Source: Ichthyophonus hoferi
Taxonomy: Eukaryota > Opisthokonta > Ichthyosporea > Ichthyophonida > Ichthyophonidae
NCBI GenBank assembly: GCA_002751075.1
Contig: NAOQ01000385.1
Location: 1 to 15,478, forward strand
Direction of reading: 5' to 3'
DNA: 15,478 nt
A program made the position numbers and the translations under genes. The notes below the pieces were generated by a model. It did not search any database and had not been told where the DNA came from. It was given only the letters and a program-made list of their open reading frames with translations. This document shows, one piece after another, positions 9,501 to 15,478 of this stretch (position 1 is the stretch's first letter; every line of letters begins with the position of its first letter).

Positions 9501-9615
9501 CATACACATTCATATTCATATATATGCATACCTTACAAGTAATAATATTATATTTGGCCAACACCTTAACCACCTCTGGTTCCAACCCTAACCTAGATAA
9601 TATGCGGGACCCCAT
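3363..9615 (-). CDS. RAD51B: RAD51B, RAD51-paralog DNA repair ATPase (11 exons)
   Basis: RAD51B acts in nuclear homologous recombination as part of the BCDX2 RAD51-paralog complex, which supports RAD51 filament formation. Exons in transcript order: 9615-9532, 9171-9058, 8712-8638, 7698-7562, 7196-7134, 6783-6751, 5775-5626, 5425-5398, 4687-4639, 4004-3853, 3545-3363. All joins use GT-AG and keep frame, giving 355 residues against 350 for the common human form. The start MGSRILSRLGL matches the human N-terminus. An HhH-like N-terminal domain spans about 1-66, Walker A GPPGCGKT is at 94-101, and Walker B LVIVD is at 184-188 followed by SIGSVVRKEFD. TNHVTT lies at 232-237 and ALGNSWSHSVNTR at about 259-271. 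The loop before ALGN is about 11 residues shorter than in human, by memory. Homology ends near residue 310. The remaining 45 residues to the TAA may be intron, because GTGAGT and GTGAGC donors lie within them. Confidence 0.93.
4027..4147. repeat. TA/TG-rich tract with (TATG)n microsatellite
   Basis: Irregular TATA/TATG sequence from 4027 is followed by a clean (GTAT)n run at about 4123-4146. It lies inside RAD51B intron 9. Confidence 0.75.
4430..4552. repeat. Degenerate AATAGTAT/AATAAT array in intron 9
   Basis: Irregular repeats of TAATA and TAGTA units fill this part of RAD51B intron 9. In the transcript sense they read ATTATACTATT, the same unit type found in intron 2 of NAXE. The open frame across it is low complexity, not a gene. 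Confidence 0.65.
5043..5107. repeat. Inverted repeat, 11-bp perfect arms
   Basis: GATTATCGTAT at 5043-5053 and ATACGATAATC at 5097-5107 are perfect reverse complements. The pairing extends by GTT against AAC across one bulged base. The spacer contains a small GCCAATGGC hairpin and a tandem AGACATT. The element sits in RAD51B intron 8. Confidence 0.6.
5398..5425 (-). CDS. RAD51B: RAD51B exon 8, 28-nt microexon
   Basis: This small exon lies between an acceptor TTGCACAG and a strong GTAAGT donor. It completes the codon split from exon 7 and encodes YLAESFNIP, matching human YLAEEFSIP. It fixes the exon 7 donor at GTATGT after 5626 rather than the GTAC four bases further on. Confidence 0.85.
6156..6214 (-). 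pseudogene. Decayed copy of RAD51B exon 7, 5' part (copy 2)
   Basis: About 59 bases align base for base with the first part of exon 7 (CTGCAAGATGTGGAGGAACT in the real exon). The copy translates without a stop as LQDEDELIFLRGVGRLLLDY against LQDVEELIILKSVGLVIVDS. The TTAG acceptor of the real exon is changed to TAAA here, so this copy is probably not spliced at the same place. It lies in intron 6. Confidence 0.75.
6506..6558 (-). pseudogene. Decayed copy of RAD51B exon 7, 5' part (copy 3)
   Basis: The stretch contains CAAGATGTGGAG intact and translates as LQDVEKLISLRFVGLITGG, again aligned with exon 7 and without a stop. The polypyrimidine part upstream (AATCTCTATTATATTA) resembles the real acceptor but lacks its AG. 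It lies about 190 bases upstream of the real 33-nt exon 6 in plus coordinates. Confidence 0.7.
6751..6783 (-). CDS. RAD51B: RAD51B exon 6, 33-nt microexon
   Basis: The exon is identified by phase and homology. With the AG acceptor at 6785-6784 and a GTGAGC donor after 6751 it is exactly 33 nt, keeps phase 2 on both sides and gives YETSCQGVYQ. Joined to exon 7 this reads TSCQGVYQRLQDVEE, which aligns without gaps to human LTCDEVLQRIESLEE. Shifting the acceptor to the nearer AG would break the frame. Confidence 0.8.
6958..7003. repeat. TATAA-type degenerate array
   Basis: Short period-5 A+T repeat (ATAATACAATATAACATAATA) within RAD51B intron 5. Confidence 0.55.
7222..7480. repeat. ATTAT (TATTA)n array
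   Basis: Period-5 repeat, almost perfect from about 7358 to 7394 and degenerate on both sides. It lies in RAD51B intron 4, directly downstream of the Walker A exon in transcript order. Confidence 0.8.
8100..8240. repeat. TAATAGTC/TAATAGTA octamer array
   Basis: Four near-identical TCTAATAG octamers start at about 8108 and grade into TATAATAG, TACAATAG and GTATAGTA variants. The array lies in RAD51B intron 3. Confidence 0.75.
8525..8550 (-). pseudogene. Decayed copy of RAD51B exon 3 end with donor
   Basis: On the minus strand TTTGCTAGCTAATACTCTCT leads to CAGAG and then GTAATATTG. This mirrors the end of the real exon 3, TCTGCTAGCTAACACTGTTA then CTGAG and GTACGATTG. The match includes the donor GT. 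Flanking intron (TAAATCCCATTCTAATCATC against TAAGCCCCATTATAATTATC, and AATGTATTAAATTA against AACGTATTAAATT) is duplicated too, so this is a tandem duplication of about 110-160 bases across an exon-intron border. An AG at 8551-8550 could act as an acceptor. Confidence 0.7.
8834..8882. repeat. (TATAA)n array
   Basis: Clean period-5 run of ATAAT units in RAD51B intron 2, close upstream of exon 3 in transcript order. Confidence 0.8.
9190..9300. repeat. TATAA/TATAG array ending in TA run
   Basis: Degenerate period-5 repeat followed by an ATATATGTATATATAT stretch, in RAD51B intron 1. Confidence 0.7.
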
Positions 9616-9617
9616 AT

Positions 9618-9640
9618 CGTATACCTATAGCAGGTATACG
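9618..9640. repeat. Perfect 9-bp hairpin beside RAD51B start codon
   Basis: CGTATACCT (9618-9626) and AGGTATACG (9632-9640) are exact reverse complements around a 5-base loop. The element ends two bases before the RAD51B ATG, which occupies 9615-9613 on the minus strand. In the transcript it would be a stem-loop at the end of the 5' leader, or a dyad operator-like site if transcription starts nearby. Confidence 0.7.
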
Positions 9641-9902
9641 TTATAGTAAAAGTATGTGTATATATAGGTCCTCTGTGTTTCTGTATTTACCATTTGGTTG
9701 CCTTGTATTAATATAAGAAATCTGTAATATTTTACAAGAATATATGTATATATGAGATTTTATATCTACGCTTATATACTATTGTTTCCCAGATATTTTA
9801 TCTTCATCTTTATTCCAATGAATTTGTTTTTATCTTTATATACTATAGCAAACCTAGTCATTAGTAATTATCTTACTTAACTTCTTACAGGTTTATTATT
9901 AC

Positions 9903-9906
<4 letters not shown>

Positions 9907-9944
<38 letters not shown>
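9907..9944. repeat. (ATT)n microsatellite
   Basis: Uninterrupted trinucleotide repeat of about 12-13 ATT units in the region between the divergent genes. Confidence 0.95.
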
Positions 9945-9947
<3 letters not shown>

Positions 9948-10424
9948 TTTTCAAAATTATTATTTTCCCGCCAACATTACTATAAACCAGTTTCATTGGC
10001 TAGTCTATTTAAACTAGCGCAACCATATATGGCATCCTTATACATTGAACCAACAGAAACTAGGAAATAAATTATGTTAGAAAATAGACTAATAAAACAA
10101 TGGTTATTAAATGTAAATACTATTTTTATCTATAATTGAGTAATCTTTCTTTAATTATTTTATCCGTGCTGTTTGTATTATTACTCTAACCAATAATCAC
10201 TAACTATTACAATAACATATATAAAAATGTAACCACTAAATATCATTCATTAAAATAAAAACCCGTTTTAGAAATTACAAAAATGTCATTTTTCCTTAAG
10301 TATACTAGAGATCATATACTCGATCAGTATATTAATATTATTGTTACATTGCTATATTGTTACTAGAATACCATTATTTTACCATTATTATATTGTATTG
10401 TACCTTGTACTATTATTGTTTAAT

Positions 10425-10488
10425 GTGGGGCCTATACCGTCATAGTATAATCACGCCAAGTTGTCGTTCATTTAAAACCCAGGTATCT
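10425..10488 (+). other. Possible 5' leader exon of NAXE with small ORF
   Basis: From an ATG at about 10424 the sequence encodes MWGLYRHSIITPSCRSFKTQ and then reaches CCCAG followed by GTATCT, a usable donor. The peptide is basic, hydroxylated and free of acidic residues, like a mitochondrial presequence, and NAXE in animals does carry one. However, joining this donor to the strong acceptor before the NAXE start gives a stop one codon later, so as spliced here it would be an upstream ORF rather than a presequence. A poorer donor at GTACGG (10492) would keep the frame. The exon is a suggestion only. Confidence 0.3.
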
Positions 10489-10671
10489 AAATGTACGGAA
10501 CACTTTACAAACGCTATACTTCATTCCTTCTCTCACTAGCAGTGAAAGGAATTATGATGTGTTGCAGTATAGGTGATGGTATAATTGATAATATGAGGCT
10601 GTCTAATAATTATTGTTAAGTAACTGCTGCCTTTGTGAAGTTTATAGTCGTGCTATATATAAACTATGGTA

Positions 10672-10853
10672 TGCTATGATATATAGTGCTACAGTAGGGT
10701 AGAGCAGAGTATAGTATTGTATAGTATATTATGATGTGGCATGTTATGGTATGATATAATATGATATGATATGATATGATATAGTATGTTATGATATGAT
10801 ATAGTATGTTATGATTAGTATGGTATAGTATGGGGTAGTATAGTATGGTATGA
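10672..10853. repeat. Period-5 array (TATGA/TATAG/TATGG)
   Basis: Same unit type as the array at the left end of the window. Five ATATG-type units are near perfect around 10757-10783. It lies just upstream of the first NAXE coding exon, probably in a 5' leader intron. Confidence 0.8.
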
Positions 10854-10904
10854 TATTATTCACTTCCATGTGATAATACATATACCAAATCATCCAACCA
10901 ATCC

Positions 10905-10924
10905 TTATGCCTCTTTTTTTAACA
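10905..10924 (+). promoter_or_regulatory. Strong 3' splice site before NAXE start
   Basis: A pyrimidine tract (CTCTTTTTTT) followed by AACAG ends six bases before the NAXE ATG. It is as good as the acceptors of the coding exons, which implies at least one upstream exon, either leader or alternative N-terminus. Confidence 0.6.
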
Positions 10925-10930
10925 GTTTTA

Positions 10931-13924
10931 ATGTCAAGTATGGCTAGCCCTTTAAAATATCTGAGCCAGAAGGAGGCACAAGACATAGATCTACAGTTGA
11001 TGGGACCTGAGTATGGTTATTCTATTGACCAATTAATGGAGTTGGCTGGGTTAAGGTGGGTAGTAATGAGATGAGGGTCGTGTTTAATTTTAATAGAGGC
11101 TGTTTATTGGGTGCTATGATAATATAATTTGAGCATGATATTGCTATAAAATGCTATATCATATAATCTTGTGATATAATCCTATATAATATCATACAGA
11201 GGTATGTAATTGGGTGGTTAAACTTTTGGGTTTATTGCATTGCTCTGACCAATAATAAAACTCATTTAAAAATATTGAAGTCTAATTAAAAGTGTTATTC
11301 CATAAGTGTTGCCTCTGCAATAGCCAAACAGTATCCCCTTCATCCTGAGCACCCTGCAAAACTATTAGTAGTTTGTGGCCCTGGAAATAATGGAGGTAAT
11401 TTATTGGTTAATTTGTTATCCATATTTTCACGTGTAAGTGTTAATATTATGCCAAAAAACAATAATGTCTTTATACTATTATACTAGTGTCCTATTATAC
11501 TAATATATTATTATACTATTGTATTATTATACTGTTTTACTATTATATTATTGTATTATTATACTATTTGTTTATTATATTATTGTACGATTATACTGTT
11601 ATACTATCATACTATTAGACCATTACACCAGTATACTATCATAATACCATATTACCATACCACTATACCATTATACTATCTTAAATGTTGAATGACCCAG
11701 TCCAATTATCTTGTTATAGGGGATGGTTTAGTGGCCGCCCGTCATATGAAACTATTTGGATATGAATCTTTCATATACTATCCTAAACAGACCAATAAGG
11801 AAATATACAAGGTATTGATCAATATTAAATTGTATAAAATAATATTTAATATTAAAATTTACAAGGTTTTATTTATTATTATGGGATATATTATATAAAG
11901 TATGCTGATATGTGTATTTTATATAATATATGATCAGATGCTATCTATGATATAAAGCATTATATAATGTATTATTGAATCTATTAGTGAATTGTATGTA
12001 TGGTGTAACGTAGTATTGGATTTTAGTTATTACATGACATAGTATATAAGCATGCTATAGCCTTGTCTAAAAACACATTTATATAGCACACATATACTAC
12101 TATAATATCCTATTCTATCCTATCATATTCTACTCTATCCTATTATATAATACTATGATATTCTATCCTATCCTATTATACCCTACTATGTTATCCTATC
12201 CTATCCTGTCATATTCTACTATATCATACTATAAGATAATATCCTATTCTATAATATCCTACTATATCATACTGTATTATCCTATCCTATCCCATCATAC
12301 TCTATTATGTCATCCTATTATATTATAATGTCCTATCCTATTCTAACATTTCCTACTATATAATACTATAATATCCTATCCTATCCATGCAATTAGAACT
12401 TGACCCTCCAATGCCGAAATATGGCTATTCCCTTCATTGATGACGTACCTTCCAAGGAAGAACTTAGTAAATATGATGTAATAGTGGATGGTATATGTAA
12501 GTGTTATATTGCATTATAGTATAGTATATTGTATTGTATTTATTGTGTTCTATTGTATTGTAATATATTATATTATATTTTATTATACAAGATTGTATTG
12601 TATTATATTGCGTTGTAGTATGTTATACTATACTAGATTATATTATATTATATTATATTATATTATATTATGTTGTATTGTACTGTATTGCATGTCTTAT
12701 AGTATATTATACTATATAATGTAACCAATATTTATATAATATAATATAATAATATGATCTACCCACAGTTTCTATTTGCTAATAATCAATGTCACATTAG
12801 TTTTTCATATTAAATGTTTTTTAATTGTCCCTTTAGCAACTTGTTATTTAGCAAATTGCATGATTATAACCCAATAGAAACACTAACATATTTTATTACA
12901 CAACTAATTGTATAAATTACATGTATATATGTGTTTATTTATAATAATTGATATATTTATTGACCAGACTGTTAAGTTTACCCAATCACATTAAAATTCT
13001 AAATATGTTATGTATCCAGTCGGATTTAGCTTTAAAGGTAATGTCAGGGCTCCTTTCGACGTCATTCTAGACAATATCAATCAATCAAATGTGGATGTTT
13101 GCTCAATTGACATCCCATCAGGTGAGTTTAAAATTTTAAAATTGTATGGAGTTGGTGTACATATATAAGTATATATATATGCATATGTATTTATTAATTT
13201 GTTATAAGCATATATTTATATATAATAGCCGCATGCAAACGAGTGCCTATTTTAACATTATAGCACAAACCACTGCAATGACAGGATGGGATGTAGAAGG
13301 TGGTAATACTACAAAGCAAGGACTGGTTCCTACTATGTTAGTGTCTCTGACAGCACCAAAATTATGCACACGTGGCTTTCAGGGGATACATTATTTAGGG
13401 GGAAGGTAGGTGTTTAACTGTAGGTTATAGTATGTCTGTTGTTAGATTATATTAGATTATATTATATTATAACTGTGAATAACACTAATTGTATTATATT
13501 ATATTATATATATGCATGTAAATGAGACTGTACAATTGTATATGCATACAATATAACTATATAATACACAGTATATATATATATATATATTATAATATAA
13601 TATAATCGACATACAGGTCAAATTCCCATTTGTTTCTTGTATACTTATATGCACTAGTTTATATGTGGTATAGATGTATCCAAATGTGTATATGGGTTTA
13701 TCATCATGCATGCATATCCAACTGCACACACACTCTTCCTCCTCTACCCCCTCCCACTCTCACATATAACCCCCCCCCCAATCATTGTATTAGCATGCTA
13801 AGCATGCTAATTCTCATTAATGTTTCTTGTTCCCCTTAGATTTGTTCCCCCTGAACTTGCCAAAAAATTTGAGTTGAATTTGCCACATTACCCAGGATGT
13901 GATCAATGTAAGCTCTTATATTGA
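10931..13924 (+). CDS. NAXE: NAD(P)H-hydrate epimerase (7 exons)
   Basis: NAXE (YjeF N-terminal family, also called APOA1-binding protein) interconverts the R and S forms of NAD(P)HX so that the dehydratase NAXD can restore NAD(P)H. Exons: 10931-11055, 11307-11395, 11720-11811, 12397-12496, 13020-13121, 13285-13405, 13840-13924. All joins are GT-AG and in frame, giving 237 residues. The first residues [20 protein letters not shown] and [10 protein letters not shown] match the start of the human catalytic region. GPGNNGGDG (66-74) is the nucleotide-binding loop, VDGIFGFSFKG lies at 132-142, DIPSGWDVE at 166-174, SLTAPK at about 190-195, and YLGGRFVPP near 206-214. Human NAXE is 288 residues because of an N-terminal presequence absent from this model. 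The C-terminus reads [12 protein letters not shown] donor-like GTAAGC inside it allows another end. Confidence 0.93.
11465..11685. repeat. Degenerate ATTATACT array in NAXE intron 2
   Basis: Repeats of ATTATACT, ATTGTATT and similar 8-base units occupy most of the intron between exons 2 and 3. The sense strand carries the same unit as the sense strand of several RAD51B introns. Confidence 0.75.
12100..12386. repeat. (TATCC)n degenerate array in NAXE intron 3
   Basis: Period-5 units TATCC, with TATCA, TACTA and TATTC variants, run up to the exon 4 acceptor. The pyrimidine-rich sense strand reaches within about ten bases of the AG and probably supplies the polypyrimidine tract. Confidence 0.8.
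12505..12745. repeat. (TATTA)n/(TATTG)n array in NAXE intron 4
   Basis: Period-5 repeat, cleanest at about 12638-12670. It creates a 78-codon open frame made of Tyr, Ile, Val and Cys only, which is not a gene. Confidence 0.8.
13435..13605. repeat. ATTAT array and TA run in NAXE intron 6
   Basis: Period-5 ATTAT units near 13445-13510 are followed by an (AT)n run at about 13570-13600. Confidence 0.7.
13770..13810. repeat. C10 run and overlapping GCATGC palindromes
   Basis: A run of ten C at 13770-13779 is the most G+C-rich stretch here. It is followed by two overlapping copies of the 12-base palindrome TTAGCATGCTAA, spanning 13790-13810, about 30 bases before the exon 7 acceptor of NAXE. Confidence 0.8.
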
Positions 13925-14812
13925 TTTGACAAATGAAAATTTAATTTGATGTATGTTGCAAGACCGTCGACTACAAACATAGGCTATGGCTGATAAGCTG
14001 GTATTAGATAGATCAGATGAAATGATTTGCCAATATATATTACTAGGATAAGCGCAATTAAACTAATGAAGTAATTAACCAAAAAGCAGTCTAAATAAGG
14101 ACGCAAAATATGAGCTCAATTGGAAAAAATATGATCAAGTTATGATCAAGCGATTCTAGTCGGTCTCACTGGTCTCTTGTGAATTTCAGTAGCCAATAAT
14201 TATTAACATGATCGCTTCTTTCTACTTTTGCATCAAGCTACTTTGAATATGTCTGATAAATAACGATTGTGAAAAATGATAACCGTGAAAAATGATAAAA
14301 AGAAACATAAACAGCCAATAAATCTATGGATAATGACGTATAAACCATCATAGACAAAGCTTTGACATCCTTATTATTTGTTAACACTATCACAATATAT
14401 ATAGTCTATTAGTAAGTATTTTCTACTTTTGTGATCATAATAGCGTAGACTGATATCAAGCGGGGAGGGAGTGATGGAATCAAAACGTTCAATGCACTTT
14501 TGCAGTTCAGACCTTTATTTATTTTTATTATGTTTGCTTATTGCTAAAAAAAAAGAAAAAAGATGCTCATTCAAAGGTAATATTCATAGAGTCTTCGCGA
14601 ATAATTAATGCTTTTTATTGTATCGGAGTGTGGCGCTATAAGGTTGATAACTCAATCAACTCATAGTATAACCCTACACCAAGAGCACCCAACCAATCAA
14701 ATGCTATATAGGTATTGATCAATTAGTAACTGGTCATTTTTTGATTCAATTGAACTTGTGATATAGTATGATATATTCGAAATTACACAGAACGGGGTTT
14801 TGAGCAAACGAA
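13925..14812. other. NAXE 3' flank and intergenic region
   Basis: No gene is recognised. An AATAAA lies at 14317-14322. A tandem GTGAAAAATGATAA occurs at 14269-14282 and 14285-14298, and ATGATCAAG is doubled near 14130-14150. CCAAT motifs occur at about 14029, 14192, 14314 and 14694. The region should hold the NAXE 3' end and perhaps the promoter for the ORF to the right. Confidence 0.45.
14317..14322 (+). terminator. Polyadenylation signal AATAAA (NAXE candidate)
   Basis: This AATAAA lies about 390 bases after the NAXE stop and is the first exact copy I see on that strand. It is a plausible but unproven end signal, since variants occur nearer. Confidence 0.3.
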
Positions 14813-14813
14813 G

Positions 14814-14821
14814 TATAAATA
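14814..14821 (+). promoter_or_regulatory. TATA-box-like TATAAATA
   Basis: TATAAATA stands 31 bases before an ATG at 14852 and after a less A+T-biased stretch. Spacing suits a start site near 14845. In this background the match alone is weak. Confidence 0.3.
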
Positions 14822-14929
14822 AATGCAAGGCTTCGTACAATAGTAAAGAGAATGGTTGAGTCATATACTACCGTTCAGTCATATAAAAATAATAATATTA
14901 AGAACAGTTACAAAAAAATTATATTTCAG

Positions 14930-15266
14930 AATTCAATGTATCTTTGTGGGTATTCATAATATCTCTATATATTTTAAAGAGGTTGAATTATATAACCCAG
15001 ATCCTTTCTTGGGAGGCCAACTAATCGAGTGTGGTGTTACCTTTTCTGACATTAACAACAATACCATAACTGTATATCCACAGTCACATTTATATTATGG
15101 TTATCACATATGTAATATATCACCAAATAATAAATTAAAATATTTTCTACCTCTTGATCAGCAACTTGAATTTGAGTGGGAATTATCGATTGCTTTAGTT
15201 TGTAGATTACCAGATGATAATCTCCTAATAGAACTGAATATCCCTGATAGTAAATCTTATTACTAA
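14930..15266 (+). CDS. Unrecognised ORF, probable terminal exon
   Basis: An acceptor-like ATTATATTTCAG is followed by an open frame of about 111 residues ending in TAA. It starts IQCIFVGIHNISIYFKEVEL, then NPDPFLGGQLIECGVTFSDI, and ends in a segment with LDQQLEFEWELSIALVCRLP and IPDSKSYY. It has mixed polar and hydrophobic residues, alternating patterns suggestive of beta strands, and no obvious membrane helix or signal peptide. I do not recognise the family. The frame remains open upstream to 14856 without an ATG. The nearest ATG (14852) is in another frame and runs to a stop near 14960. A spliced exon is the simplest reading, but no matching upstream donor was found. An untranslated or decayed gene is possible. 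Confidence 0.45.
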
Positions 15267-15285
15267 TATATATCTCTCTCTTAAT

Positions 15286-15348
15286 CACAATGTCGCTATA
15301 TTAACCATATATAATTTATAATTATACAACTATATAGCGACATTTGTG
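15286..15348. repeat. Inverted repeat downstream of the ORF
   Basis: CACAATGTCGCTATAT (15286-15301) pairs with ATATAGCGACATTTGTG (15332-15348) with a single extra base. The 30-base spacer is almost pure A+T. It begins 20 bases after the ORF stop. It could form a hairpin in an mRNA 3' leader-off region or be the ends of a very small inverted-repeat element. Confidence 0.65.
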
Positions 15349-15478
15349 AGTTTATAACTATATACAGAATAGATAGTTTAATGATCTAATTATTCCGAGC
15401 ACCAGTCAATTGGTACAATGAAATACTAATTAATATAGTAATTAATTAACATCAGGATATTTGTGTGTCAAAGCATCA
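15349..15478. other. Right edge, nothing recognised
   Basis: A+T-rich sequence with TTAATTAA-type motifs and one ATTGG. No exon or RNA gene is visible. Confidence 0.4.

Larger units (their letters stand above)
9616..10424. promoter_or_regulatory. Divergent intergenic region RAD51B / NAXE
   Basis: The two genes face away from each other, so this stretch should carry the RAD51B promoter and probably that of NAXE. CCAAT or ATTGG pentamers occur near 9813, 9984 and 10191, and an (ATT)n microsatellite lies at 9907-9944. No clear TATA box can be picked out in so A+T-rich a background. A possible 5' leader donor for RAD51B (AATG then GTAAAT on the minus strand) lies near 9690. Start sites cannot be read from sequence alone. 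Confidence 0.45.

Noticed and set aside
12488-12724. 78-codon plus-strand open frame
   Set aside because: It is produced by the TATTA/TATTG repeat in NAXE intron 4. Its product is only Tyr, Ile, Val, Cys and Leu runs.
13499-13839. Opposing open frames in NAXE intron 6
   Set aside because: Both are low complexity and lie between proven exons. Neither has splice phase that fits NAXE.
1-15478. Retroelement or DNA transposon coding sequence
   Set aside because: No reverse transcriptase, integrase, capsid or transposase motif was seen in any long frame, and no long terminal repeats were found.

Overview
This is A+T-rich eukaryotic nuclear DNA (well over 70% A+T by eye) with spliceosomal introns, polyadenylation-type signals and abundant simple repeats. 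Two genes can be reconstructed exon by exon with consistent reading phase and clear matches to animal proteins as I remember them: RAD51B, a RAD51-paralog recombination ATPase (minus strand, 11 exons), and NAXE, the NAD(P)HX epimerase (plus strand, 7 exons). An early-branching animal such as a sponge would fit the compact genes, short introns and extreme A+T, but that is inference only.

Layout. Bases 1-309 hold the end of a plus-strand gene: a repeat-filled intron, a branch point and acceptor, and a last exon encoding a C-terminal membrane segment. Bases 310-3362 are mostly unexplained but contain two weak terminal-exon candidates, one on each strand (1247-1449 minus, 2506-2581 plus). RAD51B fills 3363-9615 on the minus strand. 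A 1.3 kb head-to-head region (9616-10930) separates it from NAXE (10931-13924, plus). A poorly understood region follows, with a TATA-like box and an unrecognised 111-residue ORF (14930-15266). The window ends with a 16-17 bp inverted repeat.

RAD51B works in homologous-recombination repair (BCDX2 complex). NAXE repairs damaged NAD(P)HX. They share a divergent intergenic region, but nothing here proves shared control.

The most striking structure is inside the RAD51B introns. Intron 6 is built from about three decayed tandem copies of the exon 7 acceptor region plus adjoining intron. Intron 3 carries a decayed copy of the end of exon 3 with its donor site. RAD51B also has 33-nt and 28-nt microexons and an uncertain C-terminus that may continue into an acidic, serine-rich exon about 2 kb away. 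Two window-wide patterns stand out: period-5 TATNN arrays, and a roughly 2.5-3 fold excess of CCAAT/ATTGG pentamers. I see no rRNA, convincing tRNA, CRISPR array, or reverse transcriptase, integrase or transposase gene.
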